64,000 bases of DNA from Telopea speciosissima (Eukaryota > Streptophyta > Magnoliopsida > Proteales > Proteaceae). Location of the stretch: positions 59,454,464-59,518,463 of the forward strand of contig NC_057917.1 in NCBI RefSeq assembly GCF_018873765.1. Direction: 5' to 3'. The position numbers and the translations under genes were made by a program. Below, piece after piece: positions 45,318 to 55,208 of the stretch (position 1 is the first letter of the stretch; each line of letters begins with the position of its first letter). The notes below the pieces were generated by a model. That model had not been told where the DNA came from and did no database searches. It worked only from the letters and a program-made list of their open reading frames with translations.

Positions 45318-46680
45318 GTTCTCTCACCACTTAGGGATATATGTCACATCAATAGTGGTGTGGAAAAATGGTATGGTTCACATAGGTTCCATTTGATTAG
45401 AATAAGCGAGAAAAACTAATAAAAAACTTTTTTTATTAACAAAAGAGGTGCCTTAACAAAAATAATAAAAAAACTTATATGAGTGGAAAATAGTACTCTG
45501 GCAGTCTGGCAGTCTGGAATCGTAGTAAATATTTTTTTTTATTTTATTTAACAAAAGAAATTAAGAACTTTATTTTGCTGAAGTATATGAATTTGGGCGC
45601 ATGTTGGGATTGTCAATGTATGGTCTTCCCCGAAATCTCTACCTAGGGAAGATAAAACACCTTCCATGGTCCATTTTAAACTTCAAACGTTGAATCAATT
45701 TTCCTGAAGTCAATTTATTTTAATAAACTCAAAATTTGATTCCAAATAACAAAAAGAAGTATTTTGAAATAAGAATAAGGTCCACTCCTCGACTTGCAAA
45801 AGATATGAACAGCTTCCAGTTAACCACAAACATGGCCTTAAACAAAATAGAATGACAAACAGGATAGTGAAGTTTGTTTTAGAACCCTAATGTAGAGGAT
45901 ATACTTGGATCTCAATCTACAATCCATGGCGGTGTTTATTAATTTGTGATGCTATGAACTATGATATGAACCTTTTGATTGGTAGGTTTAATTGTAAGGC
46001 TTATGTTTAAGGAGGAAAAAAAAAAAAAAAAAAAAAAAAAAACAAAACTGGAAAAAGAACATTGCTTGATCGTGTGGCCGCTATGCCCAAACAAATGAGT
46101 ATGCAAATTTACCATCCTACCCCATGAAATTAAAAAAAATCTCTTCCATGTTGATGGTATCATTCGTAATCTTGGGATCAGTCTTGGTACTGCCTAGAAT
46201 TGGGCTGAATTGGATGGATTTGACCTTGTCTTGTAATAAAAAAAAAATCAACTTTTTATTACCTTTTTACCCTTGGTCGTATCAATGGATCGATATCGAA
46301 TCAGAATCAATCTCGGCTGATACTGATCCAAGTCCAATATTATGAACAGTATTTGATGCCTTTGCACACGCTTTCATTGATCTCAACATTGGTGCTGGGG
46401 CCACATGACTAAACAACTATTCTTGCAACAACGAAAAAAGAAAGACTTTGATTCACAAACAAATTTTTTTTTGTAATATACGTACATATTAATATTACAA
46501 TGCATATACCTTTTTTTTTTTTTTTAAATATTACAATGCATATACATTACAATATATATAATATATATATATTTTTGGTAGAAACAATATATATAATATA
46601 TTATGATGCATATATATATTACAATGTATATATATTACAATATATAGAAAAGATATAATATAACATATATAATATATATC
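45318..46680. other. AT-rich stretch without gene
   Basis: Poly-A near 46015-46042. 46050-46110 (GGAAAAAGAACATTGC ... GTGTGGCC) resembles the left arm of the fold-back at 46681. 46260-46340 is a TATCGATATCGAATC-type stretch. 46500-46680 is a degenerate ATATAATATATAT region. Confidence 0.5.
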
Positions 46681-46841
46681 GGAAAAAGAACTTTGTCCGG
46701 GAGTGTGGCCTACGCCAACACTCTTATGAGTCTACCTCTCTCCTCACCATATGAAAAGACATCTTTGTCCCCTTATTTTGAGGAGGAGAGAAATAGACAT
46801 ATGAGAGTGTTGGTGTAGGCCACACTCCTAGATAGAAAACC
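46681..46841. repeat. Fold-back MITE (161 bp)
   Basis: Arms 46700-46745 and 46783-46829 pair over about 45 bases around GGAGTGTGGCCTAC and CCAACACTCT. The outer 18 bases are less well paired. The loop is about 40 bases. A half-copy lies near 46050. Target duplication is not clear in the AT-rich surroundings. Confidence 0.75.
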
Positions 46842-46859
46842 AATTTCCAATATATATAC

Positions 46860-47027
46860 AAGGTCGGGCTGGGCTCAGTCCGAGGCTTCAGGCCTGGTCC
46901 GACCCTAACAACGCCAACAAAAGCCTCAACCCAACCTGATTCTGTGTTAATCCAGGCCTGGCCCGGCCCCGTCCGGACTTTGGGAGGGCCTGGGCTGACC
47001 AGGTTTTTTCGACACCCTACAAACAAC
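46860..47027. mobile_element. hAT-like element fragment (GGGCTGGGC-rich)
   Basis: The right end, TTTTTCGACACCCTA, fits the hAT-like ends seen elsewhere. The body is made of GGGCCTGG/CCAGGCC words. The left end is missing. Confidence 0.45.
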
Positions 47028-47469
47028 TTAAACATAAGAATTGTTTGCACTAAAATAAATAAATAAATAAGAATTATAGTTATTGAACAAAGGAAAGTTC
47101 AAGTGGAAGGTGCAATTAATGTCAAATAATGGCAAATGAAGAGATTCTATCACAACCCTAGGTGGGTGGGTAACAAAAAAGTTTTTGCCTTCTTTTTACG
47201 AGACAATTAAGTATGGTATTAAGTCAGGTCAAATTCCCATCATACTAGTCTACAAATTTATATGTTTAACTTATTGCTTCTACATCTAAATAAACGAGGA
47301 TCCAACGGCCTGAGTGAACTAGCTTAGAGCGGATTATCCAAGGTTTTTTGGCTTACCACTAATTCATAATAATGATATATATTTTTTTTGTTAAACATCC
47401 ATTAAGGGTTATATAAGATTAATAGGGATAAGACAACTCCAACCTTCTAATAAGAGGTTCTTCTAATTG
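47028..47469. other. Stretch without gene
   Basis: Nothing recognised. Confidence 0.45.
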
Positions 47470-47915
47470 TTAAGTGGGGGAGAGTTCTCAGAGCAAGCGA
47501 CATAGAAAACACATCAATAAGGAGCGATTAAACAGTTTTGTTTGTAGGGGTAGATGTCTTGTATTCTGTTACATACATTTGTAGGTTGATTTCGAAGGGA
47601 CTTGAAGAGTTCATAGGACGTGAAGGATTTTGGGGTGGCCATGGTGGGGGGTTCGGGGGCAGTAGCTCCCAAGAAAATTTTTGTAGGACTATATAGGTAT
47701 TTTTTTGGTAATGTGGCCTATATAGGTTTTCGCTATAAATTTGTAGGGATGATTCATTCTCTTCAATCTCTTAGAGGTGTGAGTACAAGCGGTTACAATC
47801 CTATTCTCCAGTGATAGTGAATTAGATCACATCTCACCGTGGATGTAGACAGTCCTACCAAACCACGTAAATTCTTGTGCGTAACCGTGTAATTGTTTGT
47901 TTGTAATTTTCATTC
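47470..47915 (+). repeat. Probable copia LTR fragment
   Basis: 47760-47900 (GTGAATTAGATCACATCTCA, CGTGGATGTAGACAG, AACCACGTAAATTCTTGTG) has the wording of the R-U5 part of many plant copia LTRs. No coding region or target duplication is seen, so limits are approximate. Confidence 0.45.
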
Positions 47916-48578
47916 ATTATTAAAAGTTACAAACTGTTTTCAAGTATGCATGTAAAATGACATAATTTATCCTGATTTAAAAAAAAATTATACTAAAAGA
48001 ACAAAAAGTAAAAAATTACAATTTTTTTTCTCCAACCTCTGTTACAACAAGATTTTCCCTTATTTAATTTGCATAACTATTTGTCATTATCACCTTGGTC
48101 TATTAATACATTTGAAGTTTTAACATAGAAAGGCTTCTAGACATGAAATTATCTTTCTTTCCATATATGACCAATTTTCCACAAAATAAATAATTTGTTC
48201 ATAAAAAAATCACATGTGTTAGTAGTGATTCAAATAGTAAAAGCTAATGACTTGGATCACTATCAATGTGGGGCCTACTTTTGGTTTCCAAATTGTAAAT
48301 CGCATCCTCCGAAAATAGTGGTGGTCCTGAGGAGCCAAAAGCATCTTCATCTACTTTTTTTTTTTTTTGCCCATAAAAAAACAACGTGGGTCCCACTTGA
48401 CCACTAGAGGATTCCTTTTGATAATTCTTCAAAAACAATCTCAAGAAATCATTTTGCATCGTTGGCCATGATTTGGGTTAGGAGATTCTACGTTTGAGAT
48501 CGAACGGATGAGAATTAAAGCAGCTGGCGGAGTTCACATAATTCATAAGCAATCCGTATGCTGAAAAAAACATAAATA
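47916..48578. other. AT-rich stretch without gene
   Basis: Poly-T at 48354-48368; nothing else recognised. Confidence 0.45.
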
Positions 48579-48800
48579 ACCAACCGTCGCGTAGTGCAGT
48601 TGGTGAGCTGTGGTGCACTTTATACCTATGCTCATCAGGAGGTCTTGAGTTTGAGTCCTCTGGTTGGTACTTTACTCCCTTCCTATCTCCCTCTCTCCCC
48701 ACCCAAAAGGGCTGATGTTCTTTGTGTCGCAGCTAGATCTTTTATGGGTGGTCCATCCTCAAATGCACATCTGGTCATCAGTTTTTTAGTTTAGAGTTAA
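48579..48800 (+). repeat. tRNA-derived SINE
   Basis: A 5' tRNA-like head with A box TAGTGCAGTTGG (48592-48603) and B box AGTTTGAGTCC (48648-48658). The acceptor arms ACCAACC (48579) and GGTTGGT (48662) are perfectly complementary over seven bases. An unrelated C/T-rich body to about 48790 follows, ending in a T-rich stretch. A plain tRNA gene is unlikely because the anticodon arm is not well formed and the body continues. No clear target duplication. Confidence 0.65.
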
Positions 48801-48899
48801 AGGGGGGGGGGGGGACGACAACATTTAATGATAAATTTGTTTTATGGTGACCTTTCTAGAAAAACATCGATAAATTTTTTCTTATTTTTATATACCTTA

Positions 48900-49075
48900 C
48901 AATATATGGTAGCGTTTTTCGAAAAATGCACGGCCGCATGAATAAAGCGCCACCAAAGGTCATTTGGCAAAAACGGCGGTGGATTCAGCGGTGTTTTCAG
49001 AAAACGCGCTCATAGCTCTTTAGCGGCGCTTTATGGACCTACGGCATTTTTTTTGGTAGTACATCAATGCCTTTT
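48900..49075. repeat. CACTA-like subterminal repeat fragment
   Basis: Clustered short inverted and direct words (GGTAGCGTTTTTCGAAAA, GCGGTGTTTTCAGAAAACGC, AGCGGCGCTTTA) resemble the subterminal arrays of plant CACTA transposons. Neither the CACTA terminus nor a transposase was found. Confidence 0.4.
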
Positions 49076-49347
49076 AGTGGTTGGTGTTAGATATTAGTAC
49101 AACATATTTGAGTGATATTTAGAAATTAATAACCGTTATGTGTTTGTCATTATTGATAAATATTCAAATAGTAATTGGTGTGTACCTTAGACTTGTTTTG
49201 ATTGATTTCTAGTAATTGTATTGTGTTGTTCCATGAAAAAGTAAGGGGTTTTTCTAATGCAAAATTCATAGTATTCTTCTGTTGCTTCTAGTTACCTATT
49301 CATTGTTCCTGATACACCTAAAATGGTTTGCCAATACTAACGCAATA

Positions 49348-49885
49348 TGTGGCAAGGCCACAACCGCATGAAGGGACTCCAGACTCGTTGAGTTGTACTT
49401 GCACCGGACTGACCCAGATCAGGAAGCCTAGTCATATAAGGATATGATCCACAGAGAAGGCAGCAAGCATATTCAAATCCTAATATAACACTGCAGCCAA
49501 CGAGTAAGTGCAATCCTATAAGGAAACAAGATCTCCAACCGATCAACAATATGAAAACTCCCATTAATGGTGGACTCTCCAATCATCACTTTCCTAACAG
49601 GACTCTTATCAAAATATGCTCAGCGTGGAGTGCAAGACTCATCATCTCCTAGTGAGGCATAACCTTTGCCTAATCTGGCATATAAATAGTAGGCTTAGAG
49701 GTCAAATAAATCATCTAACTTATTTTCTCTCAACCTCTCATAAATTGTCCGCTGCCAAAGAGACCTGAATTAGGCATTGGAAAGTCCCCCACTAGAGAAG
49801 ATCGGCTCTTCCTTGCTCATCTTTTCTTCTTTGCAGGTTCCATCTAGGAGGAATCAACTGAAGGTTTCTTGATGCAATAGTTACA
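49348..49885 (+). repeat. Probable solo LTR, gypsy-like
   Basis: Starts TGTGGCAAGGCC. It contains a TATA-like TGGCATATAAATAG (near 49677), a C/T-rich leader and GGCATTGGAAAGTCCCCCAC (near 49776), wording common in gypsy LTR 3' parts. CAATA occurs on both sides (49343-49347 and about 49881), a possible target duplication, but the 3' end does not give a canonical CA there. Limits are therefore uncertain. Confidence 0.48.
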
Positions 49886-52800
49886 ATTGTAACTTGGTGT
49901 TGTTTCGTTTTTTCAGTGTAAATAAAAATGAAGATTATGAAAAGTCTTTCAATGACTCAATATGTAACTTAAAAGGGAGATTACTTGTAATTTCCATTGA
50001 ATGACAAAGTTTAGATACTTCAATGCTGAGATTGTCATTAGGGTTAGTTTCTTTACATAATTGTGCAAATGGAGGAAGACTAGATATATTCCGTGCTTTC
50101 CTTTTCCCAATTAAAAGGTAAGTTAACTTCTTCTCTAAACCCCAAGTACCAATGGAAAGGATGCATTCTTTGATTGAAATACTACATTTGAGAAATACCC
50201 TTCGATTTAATCTCTCTCATCAATTTCGTACACTTGAGAAATCATCCATTGACTTGTTAATTAACTTCTAAACATTGTATACCTACAGAGTTAATAACAT
50301 GTATATAAGATTTGTAAAGAATTCTTTTTGAATTTTTATGTTCATTCTAGGAGGTTGGCTAACCACTTACTTTATTGTTTAGTTATTATATGATATTGAG
50401 CCCCCCTCCCTAACTTATTTTTGAAAGTAAACTTCAAAATTCAAACTGCATTTAAGAGGAATATAGCAATATCAATTATAAATAGATGATGAAACACATA
50501 TGCCTACTAAGAAGGGGAAAAAATCCCTTGTATTACATGCCATTGGCAAACAACTAGGAAGAGATAGAAAGAAAAAGAGAGACTAAATCATTATTCATCA
50601 AACAAAAGGAAGTTTGGGAAAGTTCAATTGTAGACATGTGCAATAACGGAAAACTTGGAAGAGAAAAGTAATAATTTATAATAAATAATTTTATTGAAAT
50701 AGCTTATTTATTTACTTGTAATACTTTTTAATAAAAAAAATTCTCAATGATTTTTTTTTAAAAAAATTCAACTCTATTTGTTAGAATACTTAATAGAAAT
50801 AGCAATATAACATGGACTAAAAACCACATGTTTGTTTTATCAAATGGAGAAAATATATCTTTAGGGAAAATGTTCTTTTTTTTTGGGGGGGGGGGGGTCA
50901 CGCCCAAACACAATAGGGGACGAAATGATCGCCCCGCCTCCGAGATGCCAGCACACACGCTCTCATTGGCTGCAACGCGTGTGGCCCCTGCGCTTCCCTA
51001 TGGAGAACGCTCCCCCATATCTTTATATTTAACTTACACAGTTAGTTTTGTCATTGACAAACAATAACAACCATAACATCATAAATGAGAGTGGATTTTT
51101 ACTCATCCTAATAGACAAGCATTTTGTTAAAATAGAATGACATAATAAGTAAACCATCCTTTATCGGAATATCTTTTTGTTTGGCATGATAATTACTTAT
51201 GTCAAAGAGCAATCTTTTTCGAGTCTTATCTATTTTAATTTTCTTGTTTTCATAGGAAAAATACTTTCTTAGTGGAATTGATTAGTATTAGGGAATTACA
51301 TAGCTAGAATGTATTTGTAAATATATGTTATGATGCATAAACATATTTCTTTGACTTAAATTTTAAGACTTCACTAGCACATAAGCTAGCGTTTTGCAAT
51401 ACAAGATGTCTCATTTTCGTTTTGGATAAGCATTGTTATGTTTGAATGATAGTAAAACTATACTTAGGCTAGAACCCTATTTAGTCATGTTGAATCAATT
51501 GAATCAACTACTTAATTTTATTTTGTTTTCTCACCTTTGAGAGGAAGAGGATTCAAAGCAAAGCAAATCTCATTGAGATAACTAAGGATTGCTATAGTTA
51601 CCAAAAAATAAAATAAAATAAGGATTGCTATATTATTTTCCACCCATTATTCAACAAGAAAGTTCTCTCTTTCTTCCACCCATTATTCGATGAGAATGCT
51701 ATATGTCTCTCTCTGTTTCTCTCTTTACATATACATACACACACAAATTTGTTGCCTCACTCGTTACCTTGCCCGTGCATGTGAATATACTTGCATCCTT
51801 AACTATTAAAAGGATGAGTGAGTATTATTTATCCAAAATAGTTTATAAATTGAACATGAATATTGGGTAATTGGCTTCCTTGCTAACCTTACAATTCCTA
51901 GATTTGTAGAACTAATAGTTGTGCATACTATATGCATGTGTTAAAAATTGATCAATGTAAGAAAATACCTTCTATAGTATATACATTTTGAAGAAAATGT
52001 TCCATATGTATTAATTTTTATATAAAAAGACCTCAACTCACTCACGAAGGCAAGATTTGATCCCCAGACCTTTGCGGCAACCAATTGAGTCCGTTATTGG
52101 ATATTTGGATGTGCTAAGTCAACACCTTTCCATATTTTATAATAGGTAAAAATTAACTTTAAGTAATTTATCAATATTTTTTATTGAGCATCTATTATGC
52201 TCAAAACTTTAAATATCATTATATTAATATTTGCACGTTGTATATAAATGTTATGATGCATATAGTGTATGAATCCCTAAATTGGGCTATGTTCATTTTA
52301 TAGTTTTATTAATTAATAAAAATTTTGTATTTAACAACTATTATATGATAAGCATCAATTAAAAAATATGCCTTAATAAATAATAATAAAAACGTTCATC
52401 TTATTATATATATAATTCCTTCCAAAAAAATCCATTTTATCTAGGGTCAAAGAATGTTAAACATATACAAAATGCTTGTGATATTAACTTTTCAAACATT
52501 GAGTAGGAAGCAAAGGGTTTTATTATTAAAATTTTTTTTTTCTTAACCTTAACTTCGAAATATATTGATTCTTTACCAAAAAAAATATATATATATTGAC
52601 TAATATTTTTTTTGTGCCGAGCACCCCAAAAAAATTATTTGTGAAATATATCATATTTTAATTCAAATTACTTGAGTGTTTGAGGGTTTTCGGGTGGGAG
52701 GGCCTTTATAGTAATTTGGAAATTATGGTGCCAATTTTTTTTTTATCAATAAATGTTTTTTTTTTTTTTTCCAGAACTAAGTGATACTAAAAGATGAATC

Positions 52801-53302
52801 TCTTAATTATGATCATCGATACCGTCAGATTGACATAAGAACGATAGTTCTAACGTTATCAATAGGAGTGAGAGTGTATTGATGATCTAAGAATTCAATC
52901 ACATGATCACATCATAGGTGAAAAAAGAAACATCAATTGAAGAAGAATCTAGTCCTTTCCTTTATGCTAAATGCAAGGTATTTGAAATATATCAATTTAT
53001 ATATATGCAAGAGAGTGGCTCCACCTGTTAGGAGATACCATCAACCCTTTTTGGGCCATCATCCTGAAATTCTCAAAAATATTTTGACCACCAAATCAAT
53101 TGTGGAGCTCAAAGCAAAAATAGTTCTGATTCTGATTTATAATCCTTGACCAAGTCGTGTCGTAGAAATAGAAAACTTGATAGGGACCACCACGGTCGTG
53201 TCATCTCACACAAAGTCTACACTCAATCCCTTTACTATCAAGAAGAACCAACCGGGCCCAACATATGTGGATCCTGTTCTTCCATTCGAATGTGAATCAA
53301 AT
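49886..53302. other. 3.4-kb AT-rich stretch without gene
   Basis: No gene recognised. 50887-51015 is a GC-rich island (GGGTCACGCCC ... GTGTGGCCCCTGCGCTTCC) inside very AT-rich DNA, probably part of a repeat. ACTCTTTC-type and ATATAT runs occur near 51650, 51720 and 52580. A short frame at 52937-53149 has no domain. Confidence 0.45.
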
Positions 53303-54128
53303 AAAGGGTGTCAATCTGTTTGATTTAGTTTTGTTTTTTTGTTTTTGGTTCTTGGTTTGGTTATGGTTCGTTTTAAGATGATTAATATGTACACATCGAA
53401 ATTGAATTGAAATCAAATACTTTTCATAACCTCAAATTGAAAACGAATCAAATCAGTTTGATTTTGTTCGGTTCCTATCTATTTGGTTTTTTGTATTCGG
53501 TTTGTATATGATCTGATAGTTCGATTTAACTTATTTGGTTCTATCTGTTTCACTTCTTTGATTCGTGCAAAACTTGAGAATGTCTCGTAGTGATTTTGAA
53601 GAAGGAAGATGGGAAAGAGGAAATAAAAAGAAGTGCAAAATTGCAAAATAGTAGTGAGAAGAGTCTATAATAAAAGATGAAGGTGGTAGAAATGAAGTAA
53701 AAACCGAGATCATAGAACACGTGTTTTAGTCTTCTGGGGTACATTTTATAGAAATTTTATCTGTTGCTGTAATTGGAGCGCTGCTGTGCGCATCGTGCGA
53801 TGCAACAGTAGCTATGTGTACACAACAGGCCTTACTATGCATACATGATCGTTGCTGCGCCGCACGATGCGCACAGCAGCGCTCCAATTACAACAGTGGA
53901 TAAAGGTCCCACTTTATATGGTTAAGTTTACTTCAATCAGATAATTTTTTAATTCAACAAGAGGACGTATAACTTATAAACTTCGCAACCAAGATTCCAA
54001 TGATTAGGTAATTTGAGTATAGTTTGAACCATTGTTTTGAGCCTAAAATTGAAATCAAACCAAATAAAATTTTAATTTTTAAAATTAAATTGAAGGATAT
54101 TTTGGTTCAATTAAAAAATGACACCCTT
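53303..54128. mobile_element. hAT-like non-autonomous element (826 bp) containing a hairpin insertion
   Basis: Ends AAAGGGTGTCAATC (53303) and ATGACACCCTT (to 54128) match those of the element at 42809-45317. The interior is rich in TTTGGTTCTTGGTTTGG-type words. ATGTGAATCA occurs just outside the right end (54129-54138) and four bases outside the left end (53290-53299), possibly a target duplication with a small insertion. The hairpin at 53768-53892 sits inside. Confidence 0.6.
53768..53892. repeat. GC-rich fold-back element (125 bp)
   Basis: Arms 53768-53799 and 53861-53892 are perfect 32-base complements ending in TGCGCATCGTGCG, with weaker pairing further out. The loop of about 60 bases holds TGTGTACACA. 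It shares the GCATCGTGC core and a GTAAxTG outer edge with 36351-36473. Confidence 0.85.
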
Positions 54129-54148
54129 ATGTGAATCATTCGGTTCCT

Positions 54149-54311
54149 ATCCTGCGAGCACCCCGTTTGGTGATTACCCAGGGATGCATCTAACGACAGG
54201 TTTGCTCACAACGTGCCATAATGTGTGCTTAGCCACACCTTGGCATGCGTAGCGTAACCCTATTGTTGGATGCTTCACTGGGCACTTACTGAACGGGGTG
54301 CTCGCTAGAGA
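54149..54311. repeat. Fold-back MITE (163 bp)
   Basis: Arms 54149-54192 and 54265-54311 pair around GCGAGCACCCCGTT and CCCAGxGAxGCATC. It lies 20 bases beyond the hAT-like element. The family is distinct from the other two fold-backs. Confidence 0.75.
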
Positions 54312-54770
54312 GGAGCCTGATCTGTGAATGTGTCGATCTTGATGGGTTGGACCAAGAATTGGTCTTAAATAACTTAACACATATGAAAAAATGGCCTAAC
54401 CAATTTTTGGTACATGGTTAGACCATCCTAATTAAGTGAGGTCAAATTGATCATTCTACCCTATCAAGGGCAGAATGGTCTGATCAGGTTTAAAAACTGA
54501 TAGACGTTAGAACATAACGTCTCAGATTAACGGGAACGACTTAGAGTGATATAGTTTGAAAAGTAGGAATGTATTTAGAATTAGTGTAAGTTCACGCGGG
54601 CATTTGTACGTTTGGGCAGATTGAGGTGGGCACTTGAACAAAACCCCCAAAAAGAAGGTGATAGTGAGCTGTATTATTTCACGATTAATCGGCGTAGTCG
54701 AACTCTTTCCTATTAAGTCACGAGTGAAACTCACTCGTCACGAGTCACGATACGCACGATTTGTTGAATC
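54312..54770. other. Distal upstream region of the JAZ gene
   Basis: No gene. 54470-54570 (GACGTTAGAACATAACGTC palindrome, then AGAGTGATATAGTTTG) resembles 9860-9895. Confidence 0.4.
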
Positions 54771-54776
54771 CACGTG
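54771..54776. promoter_or_regulatory. G-box (CACGTG), upstream of TATA-like site
   Basis: A perfect CACGTG 26 bases before a TATA-like stretch. MYC2-type factors bind G-boxes in JAZ promoters in known plants, giving negative feedback. Its action here is inferred from position. Confidence 0.55.
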
Positions 54777-54801
54777 GCAACCGCTAACTCATGAAATATG
54801 C

Positions 54802-54812
54802 TTTAAATATAG
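54802..54812 (+). promoter_or_regulatory. TATA-like element of the JAZ gene
   Basis: TTTAAATATAG about 400 bases before the ATG. It would imply a 5' untranslated region of about 370 bases, in line with the long GA-rich leader. Not certain. Confidence 0.4.
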
Positions 54813-54858
54813 CTCTTCCTGGACAACGATTTGAGAATGTGGGTTTTTATTGCTGGCG

Positions 54859-54864
54859 CACGTG
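54859..54864. promoter_or_regulatory. Second G-box (CACGTG)
   Basis: A second perfect CACGTG, about 50 bases after the TATA-like stretch and thus near the expected transcript start. Confidence 0.5.
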
Positions 54865-55053
54865 GCTCTCTCACTGGAACAACCGGTGACCAACGGTTTC
54901 ACCGGTAACCTATATTCCCAGATCCAACGGCCCAGATTTATTATCCAAATGCTAATAAAGTGACCTCCCACCCTTCTTTGCTTGTAAGAAGAGTGTAAGG
55001 CGGGAGTTGCGGGTCTGCAGCATTTCGGCGTTGTCCATCGAGAGACATACACA

Positions 55054-55058
<5 letters not shown>

Positions 55059-55087
<29 letters not shown>
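55059..55087 (+). repeat. (AG)n run in the 5' leader of JAZ
   Basis: About 14 AG units in the predicted 5' untranslated region. CT/GA runs are common in plant leaders near the transcript start. Confidence 0.9.
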
Positions 55088-55089
<2 letters not shown>

Positions 55090-55208
55090 TTCTGAAGCTT
55101 AATCAGTTTTAGGGTTTGTCTTTGAGGAAGAGAACGTGAAGAGGAGAAGAGCTCTGCTTCGTTAGATCTTCAAAAGTTTGGAAAATTTTAAAAGTTTGTA
55201 AATCTGAG

